Below the pieces are notes generated by a model, which was not told the DNA's origin, ran no database searches, and saw only the letters and a list, made by a program, of their open reading frames with translations. From NCBI RefSeq assembly GCF_000319305.2, contig NZ_AMWJ02000004.1:1-64000 (forward strand): a stretch of 64,000 nucleotides of DNA, written 5' to 3'. Positions 10,355 through 19,180 of this stretch are shown piece by piece. Positions within the stretch are counted from its first letter, which is position 1. Each line of letters opens with the position of its first letter. The DNA comes from Pseudomonas bharatica CSV86. GTDB lineage: Bacteria; Pseudomonadota; Gammaproteobacteria; Pseudomonadales; Pseudomonadaceae. Position numbers and translations under genes: made by a program.

Positions 10355-10891
10355 ATGACCAAGTATTCAAAGCAGTTCAAGTTGTCCGCCATCGAAGCCT
10401 TCCTCAAGCGAGGCCGAGGTTTCCGTCATGTGGCGAACCAGTTCCAGATAGATCCCACCTTGCTTCGCCGTTGGGTCGTGGCCTATCAGCAACACGGCAG
10501 GTCCAGCCTTGAGCGTCGCCATCAGCGCCACAGCGCCGAATTCAAGATTACGGTGCTTCACCGCATGCTAAATGACCGTCTTTCTCAGCGCGCCGCCGCA
10601 GCGTTGTTCAACCTAGGTAACTCTAGTCAGCTGGGCAGATGGCTGCGCCAGTATTACAGTGACGGGCTCGCAAACCAGCTTTCTGTAGAAAAGAGTTCAA
10701 CCCGCACCATGCCTAAGCCTTCCGCCAAGTCCTCCAAGCCTGCAGCCGTGCGTAACGAGGACCTCTCGCCCAAAGAGTTACTAGAGAAAGTTCGCATGCT
10801 TGAAGCGGAGAACGCCTACCTAAAAAAGCTCGAGGAGTTAGAGGAGGCGAAGCTCAGGCAGATCCGGGCAGCAAGGAAAAAGCCCAGCTGA
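10355..10891 (+). CDS. IS3-family transposase OrfA (helix-turn-helix)
   Basis: 178 residues from the ATG at 10355; an earlier ATG at 10319 lies inside the terminal repeat and is unlikely. It contains two IS150-type helix-turn-helix segments (SKQFKLSAIEAFLKRG and the AEFKITVLHRML region) and a C-terminal leucine-zipper-like stretch (LLEKVRMLEAENAYLKKLEE) used for multimerisation. The frame ends just beyond an A5G run at 10877-10882, where a -1 shift yields the OrfAB transposase. Confidence 0.93.
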   Translation: MTKYSKQFKLSAIEAFLKRGRGFRHVANQFQIDPTLLRRWVVAYQQHGRSSLERRHQRHSAEFKITVLHRMLNDRLSQRAAAALFNLGNSSQLGRWLRQYYSDGLANQLSVEKSSTRTMPKPSAKSSKPAAVRNEDLSPKELLEKVRMLEAENAYLKKLEELEEAKLRQIRAARKKPS

Positions 10892-11721
10892 TTACCGCGC
10901 TGCGCCGACAGTTCAGGCTGAAATACCTGCTGATCGCTGCTGGTTTGCCTCGTAGCACTTACTACACCTACTTCGGGGACGAGGGCGCCGAGGATAAGTA
11001 CGCTCCACTGAAACAGGCGATGCGGGGCATTCAGGAGCACCACAGGGGCCGGTATGGTTATCGTCGCATGACCGCTGCGCTGCGCCAGAAAGGGCACGTG
11101 ATCAACGGCAAGAAAGTGCGCCGCCTCATGGGCGAGTTGGACCTCAAGTGCACGGTACGACCGAAGAAATACAAGTCGTACAGAGGGCTGATGGACGAAG
11201 CATCGCCGAACACCATGAACCGGGAGTTCGCTGCTGATCAGCCGAATCAGAAATGGGTGACAGACGTTACCGAGTTCAAGGTGGCTGGAGAAAAGCTTTA
11301 TCTGTCGCCAGTTCTGGACTTGTACAACGGGGAGATCGTGGCCTATCAAACGGATACTCGGCCGCGTTACACCCTGGTGGGAACGATGCTTGAACGAGCG
11401 CTGGAGAAGCTGCCGGCTGACAGTAAGCCGATGCTGCACTCAGATCAGGGATGGCATTATCGCTATCCGGATTACCGCCAGCGCTTGAAAGAAGCGGGCT
11501 TGGAACAGAGCATGTCGCGCAAGGGCAACTGCCTGGACAATGCGGCGATGGAAAGCTTTTTCGGCACGCTGAAGTCGGAGTATTTCTACCGCGAGAAATT
11601 TGAGAGCATCGAGCAATTACGCGCTGGGATTGATGATTACATCCGCTACTACAACCACGAACGTATCAAGATGAAGCTCGGCGGCCTGAGCCCTGTAGCG
11701 TACAGAGCACAAGCCGCATAG
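10882..11721 (+). CDS. IS3-family transposase OrfB (DDE integrase domain), read by -1 frameshift from OrfA
   Basis: Catalytic part of the transposase. In the -1 frame the codons run on from the A5G site. The protein has the HTH_21 segment (GRYGYRRMTAALR) and an rve-type DDE domain with Asp in WVTDVTEF, Asp in LHSDQGWHY and Glu in NAAMESFFGTLK. The C-terminal YNHERIKMKLGGLSPV motif is typical of the family. An internal TTG at 10945 could give a free OrfB, but fusion by frameshift is the known route. Confidence 0.93.
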   Translation, partial: AQLITALRRQFRLKYLLIAAGLPRSTYYTYFGDEGAEDKYAPLKQAMRGIQEHHRGRYGYRRMTAALRQKGHVINGKKVRRLMGELDLKCTVRPKKYKSYRGLMDEASPNTMNREFAADQPNQKWVTDVTEFKVAGEKLYLSPVLDLYNGEIVAYQTDTRPRYTLVGTMLERALEKLPADSKPMLHSDQGWHYRYPDYRQRLKEAGLEQSMSRKGNCLDNAAMESFFGTLKSEYFYREKFESIEQLRAGIDDYIRYYNHERIKMKLGGLSPVAYRAQAA

Positions 11722-11763
11722 CTTTAGACAAAAGTGTCCAACATCCGGGGCGCAGCTCATGGA

Positions 11764-11795
11764 CCTGTGGGAGCTGGCTTGCCAGCGATAGGGCC
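11764..11795. repeat. REP element, right half of the IS-split doublet
   Basis: Inverted copy of the REP at 10254, separated from it by the IS. See the IS entry. Confidence 0.9.
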
Positions 11796-11825
11796 CTAAC
11801 AGGCAACCCAAAGCTCCCGGATATG

Positions 11826-11866
11826 AAAAAGCCCGCCGCCACATCACTGTGGCGGCGGGCTTTTTA
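11826..11866 (-). terminator. Intrinsic terminator of xpt
   Basis: Perfect stem GCCCGCCGCCAC / GTGGCGGCGGGC with an ATCACT loop, flanked by A5 on the left and T5 on the right, so it can end transcripts in both directions. It lies 24 bases past the xpt stop. Confidence 0.9.
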
Positions 11867-11889
11867 CATCCGGGCCGGGAAAGCCTCGG

Positions 11890-12459
11890 TCAGAGGAAGG
11901 TGACCTGGCCGCCTTCCAGCGATTTGACCCGGGCCAGCGATTCGACGCGGTAGCCCTGGCTGTCCAGTTCGGCACGGCCGCCCTGGAACGACTTCTCGAT
12001 GACGATGCCCAGGCCGGCAACGGTGGCGCCGGCCTGCTTGATGATCGAGATAAGCGCCTGGGACGCCTTGCCGTTGGCCAGGAAGTCGTCGATCACCAGC
12101 ACGCGGTCGCTGCTGTTCAGGTGGCGCGGGGAGATGGCCACGGTGTTCTCGGTCTGCTTGGTGAAGGAGTACACCGACGCGGTCAGCAGGTTTTCCGTCA
12201 GGGTCAGAGACTGGTGCTTGCGTGCGAAGATCACCGGGACGCCCAGCTTCAGGCCGGTCATCACCGCCGGGGCAATGCCCGAGGCTTCGATGGTGACGAT
12301 CTTGGTCACGCCGGAATCGGCGAACAGGCGTGCGAATTCGTCGCCGATCAGTGCCATCAGCGCTGGATCGATCTGATGGTTGAGAAATGCATCGACTTTC
12401 AGGACCTGATCGGAAAGCACGATGCCTTCTTCGCGAATCTTCTGGTGCAGTGCTTCCAC
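11890..12459 (-). CDS. xpt: Xanthine phosphoribosyltransferase
   Basis: Purine salvage: converts xanthine and PRPP to XMP. I choose the GTG at 12459 (190 aa counted to the stop codon) because GAGGAAA sits 5-7 bases upstream and the length fits the family; the ATG at 12483 would add eight residues with no alignment support. The PRPP-binding motif VLVIDDFLANGKA is at residues 120-132. It follows rep on the same strand after 66 bases, with a weak terminator between. Confidence 0.93.
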   Translation of the reverse strand: MEALHQKIREEGIVLSDQVLKVDAFLNHQIDPALMALIGDEFARLFADSGVTKIVTIEASGIAPAVMTGLKLGVPVIFARKHQSLTLTENLLTASVYSFTKQTENTVAISPRHLNSSDRVLVIDDFLANGKASQALISIIKQAGATVAGLGIVIEKSFQGGRAELDSQGYRVESLARVKSLEGGQVTFL

Positions 12460-12481
12460 TGGTGTTTCCTCGGATGTAAGC

Positions 12482-12501
12482 AAAAGGCCCCGGCATGGGC
12501 C
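12482..12501 (-). terminator. Weak intrinsic terminator after rep
   Basis: On the minus strand, GGCCC-ATGCCG-GGGCC is followed by four T. It lies in the 66-base gap between rep and xpt. The stem is short, so readthrough into xpt is possible. Confidence 0.5.
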
Positions 12502-12525
12502 AGGGCGATTGAAAGGGTTGATTAT

Positions 12526-14535
12526 CTACCGTTTGAGCATGGCGCGGATATCGGCAAGTGCCGTATTGCCCCGTGCCGCCTTGACCTCGACCGGTGCGTC
12601 GTCCAGGCCTTCCCAGGCCAGGTCGTCCGGCGGCAGCTCATCCAGGAAGCGGCTCGGCGAACAATCGATGATTTCACCATACTGCTTGCGCTTGGCGGCG
12701 AAGGTGAAGGCCAGGGTCTGGCGGGCCCGGGTAATGCCGACGTACGCCAGGCGGCGCTCTTCCTCGATGGTGTCGGCCTCGATGCTGGAGCGGTGCGGAA
12801 GGATTTCTTCCTCCATGCCCATGATGAACACGTAGGGGAACTCCAGGCCCTTGGAGGCATGCAGGGTCATCATCTGCACGCCCTCGGCGCCTTCTTCCTC
12901 TTCCTGCTGGCGCTCCAGCATGTCGCGCAGCACCAGCTTGCCAATGGCGTCCTCGATGGTCATGTCGCCATCCTCGTCCTTCTCCAGCGTGCTTTTCAGC
13001 GCGTCGATCAGGAACCAGACGTTGCCCATGCGGAAGTCCGCGGCCTTGTCGCTGGAACTGTTGCTGCGAATCCAGTTTTCGTAATCGATGTCCATCACCA
13101 TGCTTCGCAGCGCGGCGATTGGATCTTCCAGGGCCACCTGCTCGCGCACCTTGTCCATCCAGGTCTTGAAGCGGTGCAGGCGGTCGGTGAAGCGGGCGTC
13201 AAGATGCTCGCGCAGGCCCAGTTCCTCGCTGGCGGCGTACATCGAGATCTTGCGCTCGGTGGCATAGTTGCCGAGTTTTTCCAGGGTGGTGGAGCCGATT
13301 TCCCGGCGCGGCACATTGATGACCCGTAGGTAGGCGTTGTCGTCGTCCGGGTTTACCAACAGACGGAAGTAGGCCATCAGGTCCTTCACTTCCTGGCGGC
13401 CGAAGAAGCTGTTGCCGCCTGACAGGCGATACGGCACCTGGTGGTGCTGCAGTTTCAGCTCGATCAGCTTGGCCTGGTAGTTGCCGCGGTAAAGGATGGC
13501 GAAATCGCTATAGGGCCGGTCGGTGCGCAGGTGCAGGCTGAGGATCTCCATGGCCACGCGCTCGGCCTCGGCCTCCTCGTTCTTGCAGCGGATCACGCGG
13601 ATCTCGTCGCCATGCCCCATCTCGCTCCACAGTTGCTTCTCGAAGGCGTGCGGGTTGTTCGAGATCAGGACGTTGGCGCAGCGCAGGATGCGGCTGGTGG
13701 AGCGATAGTTCTGCTCCAGCATGACCACCTTCAGCGACGGGTAGTCCTCTTTCAGCAGCATCAGGTTTTCCGGGCGCGCGCCGCGCCAGGCGTAGATCGA
13801 CTGGTCGTCGTCGCCCACTACGGTGAACTGGTTGCGCGTGCCGATCAGCATCTTCACCAGCAGGTACTGGCTGGCGTTGGTGTCCTGGTATTCGTCCACC
13901 AGCAGGTAGCGCACGCGGTTCTGCCACTTTTCCAGGATGTCCTGGTGTTCCTCGAACAGTTTCACCGGCAGCAGGATCAGGTCATCGAAGTCCACCGCGT
14001 TGAACGCCTTGAGCGTGCGCTGGTAATGGGCATAGACGATGGCGGCGGTCTGTTCCTTGGGGTTGCGCGCCTTTTCCAGGGCCTCGGGGGGCAGGATCAG
14101 GTCGTTCTTCCAGGCGCCGATCATGTTCTTGATCTCGTCGACGCCGTCATCCCCGGAGTATTCCTTCTGCATGATGTCGGTCATCAACGCCTTCACGTCG
14201 GTTTCGTCGAAGATCGAGAAACCGGGCTTGTAGCCCAGGCGCACGTGTTCCTTGCGGATGATGTTGAGACCGAGGTTATGGAAGGTGGACACTGTCAGGC
14301 CGCGGCCCTCGCCCTTGCGCAGCAGGGTGCCGACCCGCTCCTTCATTTCCCGCGCGGCCTTGTTGGTGAAGGTCATGGCCACGATGTACTGGGCGCGGAT
14401 CCCGCAGTTCTGGATCAGGTGGGCGATCTTGCGGGTGATCACGCTGGTCTTGCCGGAGCCTGCGCCGGCGAGTACCAGGAGCGGGCCGCCGACATAGTTC
14501 ACGGCTTCTTGCTGCCGGGGATTGAGTCGGGACAT
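12526..14535 (-). CDS. rep: ATP-dependent DNA helicase Rep
   Basis: 3'-5' superfamily 1 helicase that helps replication forks pass bound proteins. It has 669 residues from the ATG at 14535 (MSRLNPRQQEAV). Walker A GAGSGKT is at about residues 24-30, followed by the UvrD motifs VDEYQDTN, GDDDQSIYAWRGA, and near the end TLHASKGLEFPYVF and EERRLAYVGITRA. Full-length and intact. An upstream in-frame ATG at 14625 is rejected because the added residues are not helicase-like. Confidence 0.96.
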   Translation of the reverse strand: MSRLNPRQQEAVNYVGGPLLVLAGAGSGKTSVITRKIAHLIQNCGIRAQYIVAMTFTNKAAREMKERVGTLLRKGEGRGLTVSTFHNLGLNIIRKEHVRLGYKPGFSIFDETDVKALMTDIMQKEYSGDDGVDEIKNMIGAWKNDLILPPEALEKARNPKEQTAAIVYAHYQRTLKAFNAVDFDDLILLPVKLFEEHQDILEKWQNRVRYLLVDEYQDTNASQYLLVKMLIGTRNQFTVVGDDDQSIYAWRGARPENLMLLKEDYPSLKVVMLEQNYRSTSRILRCANVLISNNPHAFEKQLWSEMGHGDEIRVIRCKNEEAEAERVAMEILSLHLRTDRPYSDFAILYRGNYQAKLIELKLQHHQVPYRLSGGNSFFGRQEVKDLMAYFRLLVNPDDDNAYLRVINVPRREIGSTTLEKLGNYATERKISMYAASEELGLREHLDARFTDRLHRFKTWMDKVREQVALEDPIAALRSMVMDIDYENWIRSNSSSDKAADFRMGNVWFLIDALKSTLEKDEDGDMTIEDAIGKLVLRDMLERQQEEEEGAEGVQMMTLHASKGLEFPYVFIMGMEEEILPHRSSIEADTIEEERRLAYVGITRARQTLAFTFAAKRKQYGEIIDCSPSRFLDELPPDDLAWEGLDDAPVEVKAARGNTALADIRAMLKR

Positions 14536-14795
14536 GACGAAAACCGGGGGTGGCTGAAAAATAGCCGCGCAGTTTAACAGGGCTTCGCCGTGATGGCGCG
14601 ACCGTCTGACAGTGTGATGCAGCACAATATCTAAATTTGCCGGCTCTGCTACTTTCCATCAGGATGCACCCCGAATGGATGGATTTACCGGGTAGTGCGG
14701 ACTGCTGATTGAAAATCATTTACATTCAAGCAGCGCTTGCCAATGATCCGCCCGTTACCCGACTGCGTTCGCGTACTGCCAACTAAGGAGAGAGC

Positions 14796-16460
14796 TTGTC
14801 TACGCCTGCCGAACCGTTGCGTTTGCTGCTGCTGGCCGAAGAGCCCGAGTGGGCTGCTGCCCTCGGCGAGGCTTTGTCGCCGCTGGCGGGCACCGCGGTA
14901 TTGCTGACGGCGCCGAGCTGGGAGTCGGTGGACAGCCTGTTCGCCCGCGACCGCAACGCAGTGGTCCTGACCACGCCGGGCCGCCAGCCCGCGCCCGGGC
15001 GTTGTGATCTGCCGATGGTATTGCTGCTGGACCTGGAACCGGCCAAGGCTCCGCCGGGCGTCAGCGACTGGCTGGTTCGCGGCCAACTGGGCAGCGACAC
15101 CCTGCGCCGCTGCCTGCGCCATGTCCGCGAGCGGGGCGTGCTGGAAGCCACCTTGCAGCGCCTGGCCGAGGAAGACCCGCTGACCGGCATCGCCAACCGC
15201 CAGGGTTTCCAGACCCTGCTGACCGCGCGCCTGGCCGAGAACGAAGGGCGTGGCGTCGCCCTGGGCCACCTTGATCTCGACAACTTCCGCCATGCCAACG
15301 ATGCCCTCGGGCACCAGGGCGGCGATCGTCTGATCCTGCAGGTGGTCGGCCGGCTCAAGAGCCAGCTGGAAGCCGGCGACCGTGTGGCGCGCCTGGGCAG
15401 CGACGAGTTCGCCCTGCTGATCGATACCCGTCGTGAACCGCAGCGCGCCGAGCGCGTGGCCGAGCGGATCGTCGAGGCGCTGGCCGAGCCTTACTGGATC
15501 GACGGCGAGAGCCTGTTGATCGGTTGCAGCCTCGGCGTGGCCCATGCCCGTGCCCAGGCCGGTGCCGACCCGCTGATGTGGCATGCGCATATCGCCATGC
15601 AGCAGGCCAAGGGCGTGCATGGTTGCACCTACCACATCTTCGACGAGCGGATTAACCGCAACGCCCGCAGCCTCGCTGATCTCGAAGGCGAGCTGCGCCG
15701 TGCCCTGCGCCGTGACGAACTGGAGCTGCACTACCAGCCACGCCTGGACCTGGAAGAAGGCCGTATCGTCGGGCTCGAAGCCCTGGTGCGCTGGCGCCAT
15801 GCCGAACGCGGGCTGTTGCCGCCCAGCGAATTCGTGCCGCTGGCCGAGCAGAGCGGGCTTATCGTGCCGCTGGGTTACTGGGTGATTTCCCGGGCCCTGC
15901 GCGATATGCAGATTCTCCGCGAGCGCGGGCTGACGCCGCTGCACATGGCAGTGAACCTGTCGTTCCGCCAGTTCCAGGACAGCCAGTTGCTGGCAACCTT
16001 GAGCCGCCTGATCGTCCAGCATGGTGTCGATGCGCGCTGGCTGGAGTTCGAACTGACCGAAACGGCGGTAATGCGCCGCAATGACCTGGTCAAGCAGACC
16101 ATGGACGCGCTGGGACGGCTGGGCGTGCGCTTCTCGCTGGATGACTTCGGTACGGGCTTCTCGTCCTTCGTTCACCTCAACAGTCTGCCGATCGCCTTGC
16201 TCAAGGTGGATCGCAGCTTCGTCGGCGGCATGGAAGGCCGGGAAGAAAACCGCAAGCTGGTGCACGCCATGATCAACCTGGCGCACAACCTTCATCTGGA
16301 GGTGGTTGCCGAGGGTGTCGAGACCGAGGAGCAACTGGACCTGCTGCGCAGCTTCGGCTGTGACCAGGTGCAGGGCTACCTGATCAGCAAGCCGCTGGCG
16401 ATCGAGCCGCTGGTGGAGTTCCTGCTGCTGAATGCCGCTCAAAGGCCGGTTGCTTTGTAA
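14796..16460 (+). CDS. GGDEF/EAL c-di-GMP protein, ProE-like
   Basis: Probable c-di-GMP phosphodiesterase, 554 residues from a TTG start with AAGGAG 5 bases upstream. An N-terminal receiver-like region (1-115) lacks a clear phospho-acceptor site. The GGDEF domain (about 130-285) has the altered signature GSDEF at 201-205, so cyclase activity is doubtful. The EAL domain (about 300-545) keeps EALVRWR at 328, ETAVM, DDFGTGFSS, LKVDRSFV and AEGVETEEQL, all expected of an active phosphodiesterase. The position next to rep and xpt matches P. aeruginosa ProE (PA5295), reported to affect exopolysaccharide. c-di-GMP made or lost here could act on lapA through FleQ (inference). Confidence 0.85.
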   Translation: MSTPAEPLRLLLLAEEPEWAAALGEALSPLAGTAVLLTAPSWESVDSLFARDRNAVVLTTPGRQPAPGRCDLPMVLLLDLEPAKAPPGVSDWLVRGQLGSDTLRRCLRHVRERGVLEATLQRLAEEDPLTGIANRQGFQTLLTARLAENEGRGVALGHLDLDNFRHANDALGHQGGDRLILQVVGRLKSQLEAGDRVARLGSDEFALLIDTRREPQRAERVAERIVEALAEPYWIDGESLLIGCSLGVAHARAQAGADPLMWHAHIAMQQAKGVHGCTYHIFDERINRNARSLADLEGELRRALRRDELELHYQPRLDLEEGRIVGLEALVRWRHAERGLLPPSEFVPLAEQSGLIVPLGYWVISRALRDMQILRERGLTPLHMAVNLSFRQFQDSQLLATLSRLIVQHGVDARWLEFELTETAVMRRNDLVKQTMDALGRLGVRFSLDDFGTGFSSFVHLNSLPIALLKVDRSFVGGMEGREENRKLVHAMINLAHNLHLEVVAEGVETEEQLDLLRSFGCDQVQGYLISKPLAIEPLVEFLLLNAAQRPVAL

Positions 16461-16464
16461 ACCC

Positions 16465-16553
16465 TGAGGGCCTCATCGCTGGCAAGCCAGCTCCCAAGGG
16501 ACCGGGTGCACCGCTGGACCTGTGGGAGCTGGCTTGCCAGCGATAGGGCCCTG
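16465..16553. repeat. REP doublet after the GGDEF/EAL gene
   Basis: Two inverted REPs with the spacer ACCGGGTGCACCGCTGGACC. The roughly 85 bases equal the IS-disrupted doublet at 10250-11799 apart from one missing base. Confidence 0.92.
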
Positions 16554-16569
16554 AAGAACAAAGCACATC

Positions 16570-17952
16570 TCAGGGCCGAACCGGCACCCCCAGCCCCACC
16601 CCACCCATCATCCGCTTCATCCGCCACTCGAACGCCAGCGTCAGGCTCACCGCCGCAAACGCCAGCCCCAGGGCCAGCCCCCACCACACCCCGACCGCGC
16701 CCATCTGCAACGGAAACGCCATCACCCAGGCCGCCGGCGCGCCGATCAGCCAGTAGCAGCACAGGCCCACCAGGAAGGTGGTCTTGGCATCCTTCAACCC
16801 GCGGATCGAGCCCATGGCTACCGTCTGGATCCCGTCGAACAGCTCGAACCACGCCGCCACCATCAACAGGCTCACCGCCAGCTGCACCACCCCGGCAAAC
16901 GCCGGATCCTCCAGGTCGAGGAACAACCCGACCAGCGCCTCGGGTTGCAGCCAGAACAGCACCGAGAACCCAAGCATCACCGCCGCGCCGAAGCCGATCC
17001 CGACCCGCCCGGCGTGCCGAGCGGCCAGCAGCCGGTCGGCGCCATAGTGCAGGCCGACGCGCATGGTCACCGCATAGGACAACCCCGCCGGAATCATGAA
17101 CGCCGTGGACACGATCTGCAGCGCGATCTGGTGCGCCCCCAGTTCGGTACTGCCCATGGTGCCCATGCACAGCGCGGCAAAGGCGAACAGGCCGACTTCC
17201 ACGGTATAGGTCCCGCCAATCGGCAGCCCCAGCCGCCACAGTTCACGCAGGGCGGGCATGGAAGGCCGCGCCAGGTGCCTGCGGATCGGGTAGGGCGCAT
17301 AGGCCGGATGCCGGCGGATATACCAGGCCAGCGCCACCGCCATGCAGTTCGCGACCACCGCTGTGACCAGGCCGATGCCTACCAGCCCCAGCTTCGGCAG
17401 CCCGAACATTCCTTCGATCAGCGCGTAGTTGAGCAGGAAGTTGACCACCGTGCCGACCAGGCTGATCACCATCACCGGCGATGAACGTCCCAGCGCGCTG
17501 GTAAAGCCGCGCAGGGCCATGAAGGTCAGGTAGCCGGGCAGGGCGAAGGGCAGCAACAGCAGGAAATGACCGGCGTTCTCGACGTTGCCTGGCGTCTGCC
17601 CGAGCAGCAGCAGGACCGGCTCGAGGTTCCACAGCACCAGCGCCGCGACCACCGCCATGATCCAGCCCAGCCACAACCCGGCCTGGGTCAGGCGGGTGGC
17701 GCCCTCGGTGTCGCCGGCGCCATGGCGGATCGCGACCAGGGTGCCCACTGCCGCGATCACGCCCAGGCAGAAGATCGACACGAACGAATAGCTGGCCGCG
17801 CCCAGCCCGCCGCCGGCCAGGGCCTCGGGGCTGATCCTGGCCATCATCAGGGTGTCGGTGAGCAGCATCAGCATATGCGCCAACTGCGAGGCAATCAGCG
17901 GCCCCGCCAGCCGCAGCAGTGCCTTGAGTTCATGGGTTGGCGCCGCCTGCAT
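16570..17952 (-). CDS. MATE-family multidrug efflux transporter (NorM/PmpM-like)
   Basis: Inner-membrane cation-coupled drug exporter of 460 residues with two six-helix halves; the first begins LAGPLIASQLAHMLMLLTDTLMM, the second near LRELWRLGLPIGGTYTVEVG. The ATG at 17952 (MQAAPTHEL) is chosen; an in-frame ATG at 18042 adds non-conserved residues. It is divergent from the LysR gene at 18085, which may control it. Substrate cannot be read from the sequence. Confidence 0.88.
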   Translation of the reverse strand: MQAAPTHELKALLRLAGPLIASQLAHMLMLLTDTLMMARISPEALAGGGLGAASYSFVSIFCLGVIAAVGTLVAIRHGAGDTEGATRLTQAGLWLGWIMAVVAALVLWNLEPVLLLLGQTPGNVENAGHFLLLLPFALPGYLTFMALRGFTSALGRSSPVMVISLVGTVVNFLLNYALIEGMFGLPKLGLVGIGLVTAVVANCMAVALAWYIRRHPAYAPYPIRRHLARPSMPALRELWRLGLPIGGTYTVEVGLFAFAALCMGTMGSTELGAHQIALQIVSTAFMIPAGLSYAVTMRVGLHYGADRLLAARHAGRVGIGFGAAVMLGFSVLFWLQPEALVGLFLDLEDPAFAGVVQLAVSLLMVAAWFELFDGIQTVAMGSIRGLKDAKTTFLVGLCCYWLIGAPAAWVMAFPLQMGAVGVWWGLALGLAFAAVSLTLAFEWRMKRMMGGVGLGVPVRP

Positions 17953-18084
17953 GGTCGGATTCCTTGAATTATGAAGTGACAAGCCGCTGATTCTCGGTGT
18001 TTGCGCGATTGTGCACAAAAGGATAAAAACGATCATTGGCATGACTAAAACTCATGCGAAGATGCGTGCCCGAGGAGGTTCTTC

Positions 18085-19028
18085 ATGTCCAGTCGCCTAC
18101 CGCCGCTCTATGCCTTGCGCGCTTTCGAGGCTGCCGCGCGGCACAGTTCCTTCACCCGCGCCGCCGATGAGTTGAACATCACCCAGAGCGCGGTCAGCCG
18201 GCATATCCGCACCCTGGAGGAGCATTTCGCCTGCCGCCTGTTCATTCGCAATGGCCGCAGCCTGCAACTGAGCGAGGCGGCGCGTTTGCTGTTGCCCGGC
18301 GTGCGCGAAGGCTTCGGCGCCCTGGAGCGGGCCTGTAGCACACTGCGCAGCGAGGAAGGTGTGCTGCGCATGAAAGCACCTTCGACCTTGACCATGCGCT
18401 GGCTGCTGGCGCGGCTCAGCCGCTTCCGTCATCTGCAGCCGGGCAACGAGGTGCAACTGACCAGCGCCTGGATGGATGTGGATCACGTCGATTTCAACCA
18501 GGAGCCCTTCGACTGCGCCGTGTTGCTGGGCGACGGGCACTTTCCCCGGACTGGGAGGTGAGCTGCCTGTTTTCCGAATGGCTGGTGCCGGTAGGCGCAC
18601 CGGAACTGCTCAAGGACGGCCCTTGGGACGTGGAAAAGCTCGCCGCCTGCGAACTGCTGCATCCGACCCCGGACAAGCGCGACTGGCGCACCTGGCTGGC
18701 ACGCATGGGCCTGACCGACGAGGTTTCGCTCAAGGGCGGGCAGGTGTTCGACACACTGGAACTGGGCATGATCGCCGCAGCCCGGGGCTACGGCGTGTCC
18801 ATGGGCGATCTGCTGATGGTCGCCGAGGACGTGGCGCAAGGGCGGCTCAGCCTGCCCTGGCCGGCGGCGGTGGCCAGCGGGCTGGACTACTACCTGGTCT
18901 GGCCGCGCACCCGTCCGGGCGGCGAGCGTTTGCGCCGGCTCAGCGACTTCCTGCAGGGCGAAGCGCGGGCGATGCAGTTGCCAGATGTGGAAATGCTGCG
19001 GATAAATGCGGCTAACAGCGGCGAATGA
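18085..19028 (+). CDS. LysR-family transcriptional regulator (one-base frameshift)
   Basis: DNA-binding regulator of about 314 residues. The helix-turn-helix (LRAFEAAARHSSFTRAADELN, then TQSAVSRHIRTLEEHF) covers residues 9-55, followed by a periplasmic-binding-type effector domain. The frame breaks near 18547: adding one C to CCCC in TTTCCCCGG gives GHFPPDWEVSCLFSEW and joins both parts cleanly. The gene is divergent from the MATE gene. The target is unknown; the GcvA-like N-terminus gives no more than family membership. A consensus error is likelier than a real mutation. Confidence 0.85.
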
Positions 19029-19180
19029 CCGTTTGCGCAAAATAACCGTGTTCAGCACTCAAGTATCGACCGGCGCCGCCGATGATGCACTCAAGGGCCC
19101 GCCATGAGGCCCATGTTCCCTGCCCCTTCGTGCCCCCCGGTGATCTGGATGGTCCCGGCCTCGCTCAGCCAGGAGTTTTC

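Larger units (their letters stand above)
10304..11759 (+). mobile_element. IS3-family (IS150-like) insertion sequence, complete
   Basis: A 1,456-base element bounded by perfect 25-base inverted repeats beginning TGAGCTGCGCCCCGGATG, at 10304-10328 and 11735-11759. It is flanked by a 3-base target duplication TGG (10301-10303 and 11760-11762). It holds two overlapping frames, orfA and orfB, joined by an A5G slippery site, which is the IS3-family arrangement. The transposase DDE residues are intact, so it may be active. Removing the IS and one TGG restores a REP doublet nearly identical to the one at 16465-16553. Confidence 0.95.

Noticed and set aside
18085..19028. Two separate LysR genes or domains
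   Set aside because: The two parts join in frame with one added C and form one normal LysR protein.
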